Shown: positions 1 to 9,704 of the stretch, piece by piece
Layout of the letters: every line of letters begins with the position of its first letter
How positions within the stretch are numbered: the stretch's first letter is position 1
Source: Agromyces protaetiae
GTDB taxonomy: Bacteria > Actinomycetota > Actinomycetes > Actinomycetales > Microbacteriaceae
DNA length: 64,000 bases
Reading direction: 5' to 3'
Assembly (NCBI RefSeq): GCF_004135405.1
Contig: NZ_CP035491.1
Location: 2,108,001-2,172,000, forward strand
The notes under the pieces: model-generated
Seen by the model: the letters and a program-made list of their open reading frames with translations, nothing else
The model's database searches: none
Told to the model about the DNA's origin: nothing
Program-made: the position numbers and the translations under genes

Positions 1-163
1 CGCCGCCCGATCGCCGCGTGTGCGGGGCAGCCGCTCGAACCTCCAGGCCGGGCACCGCCGCTGTGGCCAACGCGGCTAGAGTGAGAGGGGGTCTGGCCAT
101 GGCACACAGCTTAAGCAGGCATCGCCGCCGCGGCTGCGAGCGCCACGCCTTCCCGCCGACTCC
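1..163. other. Upstream region of nudC, no gene seen
   Basis: No convincing coding region lies here. The stretch precedes the GTG start of nudC and probably holds its promoter and part of the upstream intergenic space. TAGAGT at about 76-81 could be a -10 box, but I cannot pair it with a clear -35 element. The window edge cuts off whatever lies upstream. Confidence 0.4.
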
Positions 164-1270
164 GTGAGCCCGCGTCGAGAGGTGGTCGAACCCGTGCAGT
201 CCCCGCCGCCGCTCACGCGCGCCGTCGTCGATCGCGACGCCGAGTCGCGCGTCGACGAGGGCTTCCCCGAGCGGTTCGACGCCGATCCTACGGCCCGAGT
301 GCTCGCGCTTCGCGCGGGGCGGATGCTCCTCGCCGAGCGTGTCGACGGCTCGGCGCCCGCGCTCGACCTCAGACATCCGTCGGCGTTTCCCGAGCCGATC
401 CTGCGTCTGTATCTCGGGCGTGGCGCAGACGGTGCGCCGCTCGAGGCGCGCGTCTTCGACGACGATGCGGCGGACGCCATCGAACCGCAAGACGCGCGGT
501 GGGCGGGGCTTCGCGTTGCCGGCATGATCTTCGCCGACGAAGCCGCCGACGAAGCGGCCGACGAAGCGGCCGACGAATCGGGCGGCGCGTCGAGCGGCGA
601 GGCCGACTTCGCGGCCGCGCTCGCGACCGAGGCCGTCGCCCTTGCGACCTGGCACGAGCGCAACCCGTTCTGTCCTCGATGCGGCGGCGCGACCGAACCC
701 GTGCAGCGCGGGTGGGCCCGCCGCTGCCTCGTCGACGACAGCCTCCAGTTCCCCCGCACCGACCCTGCGGTCATCGTCCTCGTGACCGACGACGACGATC
801 GCGTACTGCTCGGGTCGAACGCGATGTGGGCGAAGGGCCGGTTCTCGCTCCTCGCCGGATTCGTCGAGCCGGGCGAGTCGTTCGAGGCCGCGGTCGTGCG
901 CGAGATCCGCGAGGAGGCGGGCCTCGCCGTCGACCGGATCGAGTACCGCGCCTCGCAACCGTGGCCGTTCCCCGCGAGCCTCATGATCGGCCTCACGGCG
1001 CGCGTCGCGGCCGGCGTCGACCCGAAGGTCGCGGAGCCCGACGGCGAGGAGATCCTCGAATTGCGCTGGTTCACGCGTGACGAGCTCGCATCGGCGACCG
1101 GTGACGTCGTCCTGCCCGGCACGGTGTCGATCGCCCGCTGGCTTCTCGAGGGCTGGTACGGCGGCGCCCTCCCCGGCGGCGACGCGGCGTGGACGTCGGC
1201 GACGCCCGCGATCGCGGCCGAGACATCCGCCGGCTCCGAGACATCCGCCGCCCCGAAGGCCGCTTCGTGA
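164..1270 (+). CDS. nudC: NAD(+) diphosphatase, Nudix family (NudC)
   Basis: Likely splits NADH/NAD+ into nicotinamide mononucleotide and AMP, and may remove NAD caps from RNA, as known for NudC. A Nudix box (GX5EX7REIXEEXG) sits at about residues 226-247. It is followed by SQPWPFPAS, the family signature that separates NudC from other Nudix enzymes. A zinc-ribbon-like CPRCGG with a later RRC precedes the Nudix domain; a fourth cysteine is not obvious. A linker near residues 124-139 is a run of ADEA repeats. The GTG start at 164 is the earliest plausible one; a GTG a few codons on is possible. The stop overlaps the GTG of uvrD2 (GTGA), so the two are probably co-transcribed. The C-terminus carries two copies of the decamer CGAGACATCC, giving a low-complexity tail. 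Confidence 0.9.
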   Translation: MSPRREVVEPVQSPPPLTRAVVDRDAESRVDEGFPERFDADPTARVLALRAGRMLLAERVDGSAPALDLRHPSAFPEPILRLYLGRGADGAPLEARVFDDDAADAIEPQDARWAGLRVAGMIFADEAADEAADEAADESGGASSGEADFAAALATEAVALATWHERNPFCPRCGGATEPVQRGWARRCLVDDSLQFPRTDPAVIVLVTDDDDRVLLGSNAMWAKGRFSLLAGFVEPGESFEAAVVREIREEAGLAVDRIEYRASQPWPFPASLMIGLTARVAAGVDPKVAEPDGEEILELRWFTRDELASATGDVVLPGTVSIARWLLEGWYGGALPGGDAAWTSATPAIAAETSAGSETSAAPKAAS

Positions 1271-3032
1271 CCGAGCCCGACGTGATCCTCGCCGCGCTCG
1301 ACGAGGAGCAGCGCATCGTCGCCGAGGCCCTCATCGGTCCGGTGTGCGTGCTCGCGGGAGCGGGCACGGGCAAGACGCGCGCGATCACGCACCGCATCGC
1401 GTACGGCGTCGCGTCGGGCACGTACGATCCGGCGCGCGTCATGGCGCTCACGTTCACGGCGCGCGCGGCGGCAGAGCTCCGGTCGCGGCTCAACCTGCTC
1501 GGCGCAGGCCGGGTGCAGGCGCGCACATTCCACGCGGCGGCGCTCGCGCAGCTCGGGCACTTCTGGCCGCTCGTCGTCGGCGGGCCGGCGCCGCGCGTGC
1601 TCGACTTCAAGGGGCGGCTGCTCGGCCAGGCCGCCGAGCGTGCGAAGGTCAGGGTCGACACGGCGACGCTACGGGATGTCGCGGCGCACATCGAGTGGCG
1701 CAAGGTGCAGCTGTTGAGTCCCGCCGAGTACGAGCAGCGGCTGCCGTCGCGCGGTCCGGCGGGCGACCTCACGATCCCGCAGCACCTCGCGATCATGGAC
1801 GCCTACGAAGAGCTGAAAGACGAGCGCCGCATGCTCGACTTCGAAGACGTGCTCCTCGTCACCGCGGGCATGATCGAGACCGAGCCGTCGGTCGCGATGC
1901 ACGTGCGCGAGCAGTACCGCCACTTCGTCGTCGACGAGTATCAGGACGTCTCGCCCGCCCAGCAGCGCCTGCTCGAGCTGTGGCTCGGCGACCGCCGCGA
2001 CCTGTGCGTCGTCGGCGACGCGAGCCAGACGATCTACAGCTTCGCGGGCGCGACCGCCGACTACCTGCTCGGATTCGAGCGGACGTACGCCGACGCGACG
2101 CTCGTGCGCCTCGAGCACAACTACCGGTCGACGGCGCCCATCGTCGAGACCGCGAACCGCCTCATGCGCGGTCGCGAGGGGGCGTTGCGATTGCGGGCGG
2201 ATGTCGCGGATGTCTCGACGGATGCCTCGGCGCGCGCCTCCGGGGCGCCCGAGCCCGTCGTGTGCGAACACCCCGACGAGCTCGTCGAGGCACGAGCGGT
2301 CGGGGCGCTCATCCGCGATCGGCTCGCGGCGGGCGTGAAGCCCGAAGACGTCGCGATCCTCATTCGGGTGAACTCGCAGTCGGGCGTCTACGAACAGGCC
2401 CTCGAAGATGCGGGTGTGCCCGTGCGGGTGCGGGGCGCGCAGCGCTTCTTCGACCGGCCCGAGGTCCGCGAGGCCGTGCACGCGCTCCGCGCGGCGGCGC
2501 TCGCGCCGACCGACGAGCCGCTGTTCAAGTCGGTGAGCGACGTGCTGCGCTCGCTCGGCTGGTCGCTCGCGGCGCCCGAGGGCCCGGGTGCCGTGCGGTC
2601 GCGGTGGGAGTCGCTCAACGCGATCGCGAAGCTCGTCGACGACGTGCCGCCCTCGACGACGTTCCGCGAGTTCGCCGATCAGTTGCGAGCTCGCGCCGAG
2701 ACACAGCACGAGCCGACGGTCGAAGCGGTGACGATCGCGACGCTGCACTCGGCGAAGGGTCTCGAGTGGGACGAAGTCTTCATCGTGGGACTCACCGAGG
2801 GGCTCGTGCCCATCGCGTACGCCAAAGGCCTTGCGGCGATCGACGAGGAGCGCCGCCTGTTCTACGTCGGCATCACGCGGGCACGGCGACGACTCGAACT
2901 GAGCTGGGCGCGCCGGATCGGGGAGGTCCTCGTGCAGATCGAGAGCCGTCACGCTTCCTTCGAGAGCTCGACATCCGCACGCAGGGTGCGGAGCGACCGC
3001 CCGCCGCCGCGGCGGAGCACCCCGGCCGCTGA
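1267..3032 (+). CDS. uvrD2: ATP-dependent DNA helicase UvrD2, frameshifted near the C-terminus
   Basis: Superfamily 1A helicase of the actinobacterial UvrD2 type, a 3'-5' DNA translocase for repair. Visible motifs are Walker A GAGTGKTRA (residues ~32-40), VVDEYQD (motif II, ~220), the SQTIYSF region, and motif VI FYVGITRAR (~531). The start is the GTG overlapping the nudC stop. As sequenced, the frame runs on to 3423 into sequence antisense to the next gene. Adding one G to the GGGG run at 2920-2923 moves it into the frame ending at 3032, with the tail EPSRFLREL that PcrA/UvrD-type helicases end with. I therefore give 3032 as the intended end. The HRDC domain seen in mycobacterial UvrD2 is absent. 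Confidence 0.85.
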
Positions 3033-3813
3033 CCTCGACGGTCGCGTCGACGAGGGACGGGAGCCGCTCGCCGAGGTAGTCGTCGACGGCGGCGGCCGCG
3101 AGGGCGGCCGCCTCGAAGTCGGCACGCACGTGCTGCCCGGGCGACGGGGCCGAAGCCAGCTGGCTCGCGACCATGGGCCACGCGTCGTCGGCATCGCGAC
3201 GGCCGAGATCGATGCACCGCAGGCACGCGGAATCGCCCGGAAGCACGAACGGTCCGACGGTCGCGGTCGCGCCGTGGCGCACGATCGGGACGTGCGGGAT
3301 GTCGCGACGCATGAGGGGGAGGTGCTGGGCGGGCAGCACGACCCGGTCGGCGACGAGCACGACCGCCGAGATGGCAGCGGGCGCCGAGTCGGCGGCGTCG
3401 GCGTGTGTGCCACCGCCGAATGACCGCACGTCGTGCCCGAGCGCTCCGAGCGCCTGCCGCACGAATGCCGTGAGCCGACCCTCGCCGGCCACGAGCACGC
3501 TCGAGCCCGCGTGCACTGGCGCGGGCGGGGCATCCGTCGACTGCGAACCGTCGCGCGCGACAGCCGGCCCGCCTTCGACGAGCACGGGTGCGAGCCCCGC
3601 GAGCCACCCGTCGAACTCTCCGGCCGGGAAGTCGAGACCCTCGGCGATCGCGCGAAGCGTCGGGATGCTCGCGCCGCGGCGCAGGAGCTTCAGGAGTTCG
3701 AGCTCGGCGCCCGCGGGCCGATCGAGTACGACGAGCGCTTCGGGCGCGCCGAGTTGCAGCGTCTCGGGCGTGCGCCAGACGAACGGAAGATCGGGGTCGA
3801 TGCGCGGCGTCAT
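2873..3813 (-). CDS. ThiF/cyclodehydratase-like protein, frameshifted near the C-terminus
   Basis: Resembles the actinobacterial ThiF-like or bacteriocin-cyclodehydratase-domain proteins found beside uvrD2 and the zincin gene (Rv3196-like, from memory). The start MTPRIDPDLPF is at 3813. An N-terminal winged-helix-like region is followed by a Rossmann-type segment (SSVLVAGEGRL), then LRCIDLGR, and finally HPACGC, a cysteine cluster typical of the family end. As sequenced, the frame runs through the helicase antisense to 1669. The same one-G correction at 2920-2923 that repairs uvrD2 would end this protein at 2873. It then overlaps uvrD2 convergently by about 160 bases. No thiazole/oxazole precursor peptide is visible nearby, so a RiPP role is not supported. 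Confidence 0.6.
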
Positions 3814-3956
3814 GGGCGAGAGCCTGCCGGAAGACGGCCGCACGACGCGCCGTCCGTCCACAGGACGACTCCTCCACAGGGCATCCGGAAGGCTCGCAGC
3901 GCTCGGTCGACCGACGCGCAGCGGTCGGTCAGCGCACGGTCGGCGCCCGTTCAGCC

Positions 3957-5330
3957 CTACGCGGGGTCTTCGCCGTCTTCGCCGGGCGCCGCCGGCGTCT
4001 CGCCTCGAAGGAGCTGCTCGAGCGCCTGGTCGAATTCGTCGTCGGCCGAGTTGACCTCGGCGTCGGTTCCCGTGAGTCGCGCGACGAGCCCGGCGGGGTC
4101 GTCGAGATCGGCCGCGAGCGGCAGGAGGTCGGGGTGGGCCCACAGCGCGTCGCGCTGCGCGACGCCGACCGCATCGGTCACGGCCCGCCACATCGCGGCC
4201 GCCTCGCGGAGGCGACGCGGCCGCAGCTCGAGACCCACGAGGGTCGCGAGCGCCGACTCGGCGGGACCGCCCGACGCCCGGCGGCGACGGATGGTCTCGG
4301 CGATGCGGTCGGCGCCGGGCAGGCGAGTCGTGGCATCCGCCGTGACGACGTCGACCCATCCCTCGACGAGCGCGAGCATCGTCTCGAGCCGGTCGAGCGC
4401 CGCCTGTTGCGAGTCGCTCCGCGGTTTGATGAGCGCGCCGTTCTCGACCGCCGAGCGCAGCGCGTCGGTGTTCGACGGGTCGAAGCCCTCGGCGAGCTCC
4501 TCGAGCTTCTCGATGTCGATGCCGATCCCGCGCGCGTACGTCGTGATGGCCGTGACGAGGTGCAGTCGAAGCCAGCGCGCGTGACGGAACAACCGTGCGT
4601 GCGCGATCTCGCGCACCGCGAGGTACAGCTCGATCTGGTCGGAGGCGATCTCGAGGTCGGCGCCGAACTCCGCGACGTTCTGCGGCAGGATCGAGGCCCG
4701 ACCGTCCTCCATGAGGGGGATGCCGATGTCGCCGCCCGAGACCACCTCGGTCGCGAGCTGGCCCACGACCTGGCCGAGCTGCATCGCGAAGAGGGTCCCG
4801 CCGATGCCCCGGAGCATCCCCGTCGCGCCCTGGATCATCGACCGCATCTCTTCGGGCGCCTGCTCGCTCATCACCTTCGTGAGCGAGTCGGCGATCGAAA
4901 GCGCGACGGGCTCGGCGACCTGCGTCCACACGGGCATCGTCGCCGCGACCCACGCGCGGCGGGTCAAGAGCTCGGGGCCCTGGGGGAGGGAGGAGACATC
5001 CACCGCCTCGTCGAGCCAGAGGGATGCGACCTGGAACGCCTGATCGAAGCGCGCGCGCTCGGCGTCGTCGAGCTGACGCTGCTCGACCGACGCGCGCTGC
5101 TCGCCCTGCTTCAGGGCGATCGACCAGTCGATGCCGTCGCCGGCGTTCGCCATCGCGTGCTGGAGCTGGGAGAAGATCGCCTGCAGGGCGGCCGGGTCGT
5201 TCGGCAGGCCCGCCGCTTTCGCGAGGTTCGCGGCATCCATGCCGCCCGAGCCCGACAGGAACTCGCGGAACATGTCGCGGAACTCGTCTTCGGGGCTCGC
5301 ACCTTCGCCGGTGTCGTCGCGGTCGGCCAT
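3957..5330 (-). CDS. Zincin-like metalloprotease family protein (DUF2342 type)
   Basis: 457 residues, starting MADRDDTGEG. The start is fixed by a perfect AGGAGGT seven bases upstream on the minus strand. The family is annotated as zinc-dependent metalloprotease and is common in actinobacteria beside uvrD2 and the PDZ protease. The segment EIAHARLFRHARWLR in the middle is the conserved histidine-rich block; a textbook HEXXH is not visible, so catalysis is inferred from family naming only. There is no signal peptide. The N-terminus is acidic and disordered-looking, with a GMDAANLAKAAGLP helix after it. It is divergent from the PDZ/Lon gene at 5476. Confidence 0.8.
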   Translation of the reverse strand: MADRDDTGEGASPEDEFRDMFREFLSGSGGMDAANLAKAAGLPNDPAALQAIFSQLQHAMANAGDGIDWSIALKQGEQRASVEQRQLDDAERARFDQAFQVASLWLDEAVDVSSLPQGPELLTRRAWVAATMPVWTQVAEPVALSIADSLTKVMSEQAPEEMRSMIQGATGMLRGIGGTLFAMQLGQVVGQLATEVVSGGDIGIPLMEDGRASILPQNVAEFGADLEIASDQIELYLAVREIAHARLFRHARWLRLHLVTAITTYARGIGIDIEKLEELAEGFDPSNTDALRSAVENGALIKPRSDSQQAALDRLETMLALVEGWVDVVTADATTRLPGADRIAETIRRRRASGGPAESALATLVGLELRPRRLREAAAMWRAVTDAVGVAQRDALWAHPDLLPLAADLDDPAGLVARLTGTDAEVNSADDEFDQALEQLLRGETPAAPGEDGEDPA

Positions 5331-5475
5331 ACGGGTACCTCCTGGTCGCGGTGATCCCACGCTAGCGCCGCCTCCCACCGCCCACGCTGGGAAATGGCCT
5401 AGGCTGAGCCATCGGCTGTCCGCCTGCCGCGAACACCGCAGAATCCCTGCCTGTCGATCGCCGGAAGGACCACGG

Positions 5476-6615
5476 TTGAGCATCTTCGACGACGAGGTCG
5501 CCCCGCGCGGCGACCGCCGCTGGGGCATCTCCCGGACCGCGCCGAAGCGACCGTTCCGCGAGCGTTTCGGCTGGTGGGCGATCGCTGTCGCGATCGTCAT
5601 CGGCATCGTGTTCGCACTGCTGCCGTCGCCGTACGTCATCGAGCAGCCGGGGCCCGTCTTCGACACCCTCGGCACGGCGCTCTCGGGCGATGACGAGGTC
5701 CCGCTCATCACCATCCCCGACGAAGAGACCTTCCCGACCGACGGCGAGCTCAACCTCCTCACGGTGAGCGTCGTGGGGCGTCCCGGCCAGACCCCGAACT
5801 GGCTCGAGGTGGCCTCCGCGTGGTTCGACCGCACGCGCTCGGCGATCCCCGCCGAAGAGATCTTCCCTCCGGGCGTCACGTCCGAGGACCGACGCGAGCA
5901 GAACGAGGCCGCGATGGTCGACTCGCAGCAGGACGCGATCGCGGCGGCCCTCGTCGAGCTCGGCTACGAGTTCCCGCGCGAGGTAACCGTGCAGAGCGTC
6001 ATCGACGGGTCGCCCGCACAGGGTGTGCTCGAGGACGGCGACGTCGTCGAGGCGGTAGACGGGCGCTCGGTGCACACGGTCGACGAACTGCGCCGGGCGG
6101 TCGCCGAGCACGGCACGGATGCTCCGGCGGAGATCGACGTCCTCCGCGACGACGTGCCCGTGACGGTCGAGGTGACCCCGGTCCGGAACGGCACTGCCAC
6201 GGTGCTGGGCATCGGGGTGCGCATGCACTACGAGTTCCCGATCGACGTCGAGATCCAGCTCAACGACGTCGGCGGCCCGAGCGCGGGCATGATGTTCGCG
6301 CTCGGCATCGTCGACAAGCTGACCGAAGGGAAGCTGACGGGCGGCGAGATCTTCGCCGGAACCGGCACGATCGACTCGGCGGGCGCCGTGGGCGCCATCG
6401 GCGGCATCCGTCAGAAGCTGTGGGGTGCCGACCGGGCGGGCGCCGACTGGTTCCTCGCGCCGAAGTCGAACTGCGACGAGGTCGTCGGACATGTCCCCGA
6501 CGGCATGCGCGTCTTCGCCGTCGAGACGCTCGACGAGGCGCGCGACGTCGTCGAAGCGGTCGGCGAGGGCGAGGATGTCTCATCGTTCCCGTCTTGTGAG
6601 GCGCCCGCCAGCTAG
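5476..6615 (+). CDS. Membrane-anchored PDZ and Lon-type (S16) protease domain protein (YlbL-like)
   Basis: 379 residues. A short cytoplasmic N-terminus is followed by one transmembrane helix (residues ~36-55, WWAIAVAIVIGIVFALL). A PDZ domain comes next (around ASPAQGVLEDGDVVEAVDG), then a C-terminal S16 peptidase domain. The Ser-Lys dyad is readable: Ser in GGPSAGMMFALG and Lys in GGIRQKLWGA. It probably cleaves membrane or extracytoplasmic proteins. I chose TTG at 5476 because GGAAGGA lies 8 bases upstream and the product begins with the family-like SIFDDE. The frame is open further upstream, but that overlaps the divergent promoter. Confidence 0.87.
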   Translation: MSIFDDEVAPRGDRRWGISRTAPKRPFRERFGWWAIAVAIVIGIVFALLPSPYVIEQPGPVFDTLGTALSGDDEVPLITIPDEETFPTDGELNLLTVSVVGRPGQTPNWLEVASAWFDRTRSAIPAEEIFPPGVTSEDRREQNEAAMVDSQQDAIAAALVELGYEFPREVTVQSVIDGSPAQGVLEDGDVVEAVDGRSVHTVDELRRAVAEHGTDAPAEIDVLRDDVPVTVEVTPVRNGTATVLGIGVRMHYEFPIDVEIQLNDVGGPSAGMMFALGIVDKLTEGKLTGGEIFAGTGTIDSAGAVGAIGGIRQKLWGADRAGADWFLAPKSNCDEVVGHVPDGMRVFAVETLDEARDVVEAVGEGEDVSSFPSCEAPAS

Positions 6616-6680
6616 TTCCAAGCCTCGCGCGCCTAGGATGAGACCCGTTCCAGTCCCCCTGACGAACGATGAGGCCGCGA

Positions 6681-9662
6681 GTGACCGCAGAGACGCACGA
6701 ACCGAGAACCGCCCGCCGGAGAGCCCCGATCGCGATCACCATCGCGATCGTCGCTTTGCTCGTGATCGGGTTCTTCGTGTTCGCCGGTCTGTACGCCGAC
6801 GTGCTCTGGTACGACCAGCTCGGCTTCGTCGAGGTGCTCACGACCGAGTGGTTCGCCCGAGCCATCCTCTTCTTCATCGGGTTCGTCGCGATGGCCGCGC
6901 CCGTCTGGGCGTCGATCCAGATCGCCTACCGCTCGCGACCCGTCTACGCGAAGCTCAACAGCCAGCTCGACCGCTACCAAGAGGTCTTCGAGCCGCTCCG
7001 CCGCCTCGCGATGTACGGCATCCCCGCCGTGCTCGGCATCTTCGCGGGCGTCGCGACCGCCTCGCGCTGGGAGCTCGTGCTCACGTGGCTCAACCGCACG
7101 CCGTTCGGCCAGACCGACCCGCAGTTCGGCTTCGACGTCGGCTTCTATGTGTTCGAGCTGCCCTTCTACCGGTCGGTCGTGGGATTCGCCTCGGCGGTCG
7201 TGCTGCTCTCGACGATCCTCGTGATCGCGACGAGCTACCTCTATGGAGCGATCCGCGTCTCGGGCCGCGAGGTCGTCATCTCGAAGTCGGCCCGCATCCA
7301 GATCGCCGTGACCGCGGGGCTCTACCTCGCGCTCCAGGCCGTCAGCATCTGGCTCGACCAGTATGCGGCCGTGACCGAGCAGTCCTCGCTCATCACGGGT
7401 GCGGCATACACCGAGGTGCATGCCGTCATCCCGGGCCGGGGCATCCTCGCGATCATCGCCGCGGCCGTCGCGATCCTGTTCTTCATCACCGCGATCATCG
7501 GCCGTTGGCGGTTCCCGCTCGTCGGCACCGCGCTCCTCATCGTGTCGAGCCTCATCATCGGCTCCCTCTATCCGTGGGTCGTGCAGCGTTTCCAGGTCGA
7601 CCCGAGCGAGCGTGTGCTCGAAGAGCCCTACATCCAGCGGAACATCGACCTCACCCGCGACGCCTACGGCGTCGCCGACATCGACGAGATCCCGTACGAG
7701 GCGAAGACCGACGCCGAGCCGGGGGCACTCCGCTCCGACGCCGAGACGACCGCGTCGATCCGCCTCATGGACCCCGCCGTCATCAGCTCGGCGTTCCAGC
7801 AGCTCCAGCAGTTCCGTCAGTACTACCAGTTCCCCGACGACCTCGACGTCGATCGCTACCCGCTGCCCGACGGCGGCACGCAGGACTCGATCGTCGCGGT
7901 GCGCGACGTCAACCTCGAGGGGCTCGGCGACGCGAGCACCTGGTACAACTCGCACATCGTCTACACGCACGGCTACGGTCTCGTGGCCGCGGCGGGCAAC
8001 CAGCGCTCGGTCGACGGGCAGCCGGTGTTCCTGCAGTCGGGCATCCCGTCGGCGGGACAGCTCGGCGACTTCCAGCCGCGCGTGTACTTCGGGCAGACTT
8101 CGCCCGCGTACTCGATCGTCGGCGCACCCGACGGGGCGAAGCCCGTCGAACTCGACTACCCTGCGGGCGGCAACGAGGCCGAGCAGACGCAGACGACCTT
8201 CGACGGCGACGGCGGTCCGAAGCTCGACAACGCGTTCAAGAAGCTCGTCTACGCGCTCAAGTTCCAGTCCGAGCAGATCTTCCTCTCCGACGCCGTCAAC
8301 GACGACTCGCAGATCCTCTACGACCGCGACCCCATCGAGCGCGTCAAGAAGGTCGCGCCGTATCTCACGCCCGACTCCGACGTGTACCCGTCGGTGGTCG
8401 ACGGCCGCATCGTGTGGATCGTCGACGGCTACACGCTGTCCGACCAGTTCCCGTACTCGAACAAGGTCAGCATGAGTGAGGCGATCGCCGACAGCGAGGG
8501 GCTCACGCCAACGCTCGCGTTCGACGAGATCAACTACATCCGCAACTCGGTCAAGGCCACGGTCGACGCCTACGACGGCACGGTCACGCTCTACGCGTGG
8601 GACCAAGACGACCCGATCCTCCAGACCTGGCAGAAGATCTTCCCCGCGACCATCAAGCCCATGAGCGAGATGTCGGGCGAGCTCATGAGCCACGTGCGGT
8701 ACCCGGCCGACCTCTTCAAGGTGCAGCGCGCGGTGCTCGGGCGCTACCACGTCGACGAGGCGGGCTCGTTCTACTCGCGTGAAGACGCGTGGTCGACGCC
8801 GAAGGATCCGACGCAGCCGCCCGCGAGCGAGCTCCTGCAGCCGCCGTACTACCTGACGATGCAGATGCCCGGCCAAGATGCGCCGTCGTACTCGCTGTAC
8901 TCCACGTTCATCCCCGAGTCGCGCAGCGACCAGAGCCGGAACGTCCTGCGCGGGTACCTCGCGGTCGACTCCGACGCGGGTTCGGTCGCGGGGAAGAAGT
9001 CCGACGGCTACGGCAAGCTGCGCCTGCTCTCGCTCCCCGAAGACGACAACGTGCCGGGCCCGGGTCAGGTGCAGAACACGTTCAATTCCGACACGGCGGT
9101 GGGCCAGCAGCTCAACATCCTCGCGCAGGGGCAGTCCGACGTCATCAACGGCAACCTGCTGACGGTGCCGGTCGGCGGGGGTCTGCTCTACGTGCAGCCC
9201 GTCTACGTCAAGTCGACGACGAACACGAGCTTCCCGCTCCTGCGGAAGGTGCTCGTCGCGTTCGGCGACCGGATCGCGTTCCAGGACACGCTCGACCAGG
9301 CGCTCAACGTACTGTTCGGCGGCGACTCGGGCGCGGCCGCGGGAGACGAGACCGTCGAGCCCGACCAGCCCGGCACCGAGCCCGGTGCCGAGCCGGGCAC
9401 TGGCGACGGCACCGACGCGGGTGCAGGCGAGGGTGTGCAGAGCACCGAGCTGCAGGCGCTCCTCAACCGCGCGCAGCAGGCGCTGAAGAACAAGCAGGAC
9501 GCGCTCGCGAAGGGCGACTGGGGGGCGTACGGCCAGGCCGACGCCGAACTCGCCGAGATCGTGTCGGAGCTCGTCGCGCTCGCCGACGACGGTGCGAGCG
9601 GTTCGCAGCCGCCCGCGACCGAAGCGCCTGCGACGCCGGCGCCGAGCAGTGTGAAGAAGTAG
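6681..9662 (+). CDS. UPF0182 family large membrane protein
   Basis: About 993 residues. The N-terminal third has roughly seven hydrophobic helices (from AITIAIVALLVIGFFVFAG onward), followed by a large extracytoplasmic domain rich in Tyr, Asp and Gln. It ends in an acidic, Gly/Pro/Thr-rich linker and a coiled-coil-like helix near residues 920-965. The family is conserved in actinobacteria and of unknown function. Start choice: GAGG at 6671-6674 sits 6 bases before GTG 6681; an in-frame ATG at 6669 has no Shine-Dalgarno and would add four residues. It follows the PDZ/Lon protease gene on the same strand, an arrangement I recall as conserved. A tandem duplication starts at its stop codon. Confidence 0.85.
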   Translation: MTAETHEPRTARRRAPIAITIAIVALLVIGFFVFAGLYADVLWYDQLGFVEVLTTEWFARAILFFIGFVAMAAPVWASIQIAYRSRPVYAKLNSQLDRYQEVFEPLRRLAMYGIPAVLGIFAGVATASRWELVLTWLNRTPFGQTDPQFGFDVGFYVFELPFYRSVVGFASAVVLLSTILVIATSYLYGAIRVSGREVVISKSARIQIAVTAGLYLALQAVSIWLDQYAAVTEQSSLITGAAYTEVHAVIPGRGILAIIAAAVAILFFITAIIGRWRFPLVGTALLIVSSLIIGSLYPWVVQRFQVDPSERVLEEPYIQRNIDLTRDAYGVADIDEIPYEAKTDAEPGALRSDAETTASIRLMDPAVISSAFQQLQQFRQYYQFPDDLDVDRYPLPDGGTQDSIVAVRDVNLEGLGDASTWYNSHIVYTHGYGLVAAAGNQRSVDGQPVFLQSGIPSAGQLGDFQPRVYFGQTSPAYSIVGAPDGAKPVELDYPAGGNEAEQTQTTFDGDGGPKLDNAFKKLVYALKFQSEQIFLSDAVNDDSQILYDRDPIERVKKVAPYLTPDSDVYPSVVDGRIVWIVDGYTLSDQFPYSNKVSMSEAIADSEGLTPTLAFDEINYIRNSVKATVDAYDGTVTLYAWDQDDPILQTWQKIFPATIKPMSEMSGELMSHVRYPADLFKVQRAVLGRYHVDEAGSFYSREDAWSTPKDPTQPPASELLQPPYYLTMQMPGQDAPSYSLYSTFIPESRSDQSRNVLRGYLAVDSDAGSVAGKKSDGYGKLRLLSLPEDDNVPGPGQVQNTFNSDTAVGQQLNILAQGQSDVINGNLLTVPVGGGLLYVQPVYVKSTTNTSFPLLRKVLVAFGDRIAFQDTLDQALNVLFGGDSGAAAGDETVEPDQPGTEPGAEPGTGDGTDAGAGEGVQSTELQALLNRAQQALKNKQDALAKGDWGAYGQADAELAEIVSELVALADDGASGSQPPATEAPATPAPSSVKK

Positions 9663-9694
9663 CACGGACGACGCAGTAGCACGGACGACGCAGA
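9661..9694. repeat. 17-bp tandem duplication at the UPF0182 stop
   Basis: AGCACGGACGACGCAGT (9661-9677) is followed directly by the same 17 bases with only the last base changed (9678-9694). The first copy includes the last two bases of the TAG stop, so the duplication created a second TAG. The second copy runs into the ribosome binding site of the methyltransferase. Confidence 0.9.
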
Positions 9695-9704
9695 AGGAGC
9701 ACCG

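Noticed and set aside
2873-3813. ThiF-like protein as a thiazole/oxazole peptide biosynthesis cluster
   Set aside because: No precursor peptide, dehydrogenase or transporter lies next to it; the neighbours are DNA repair and protease genes.
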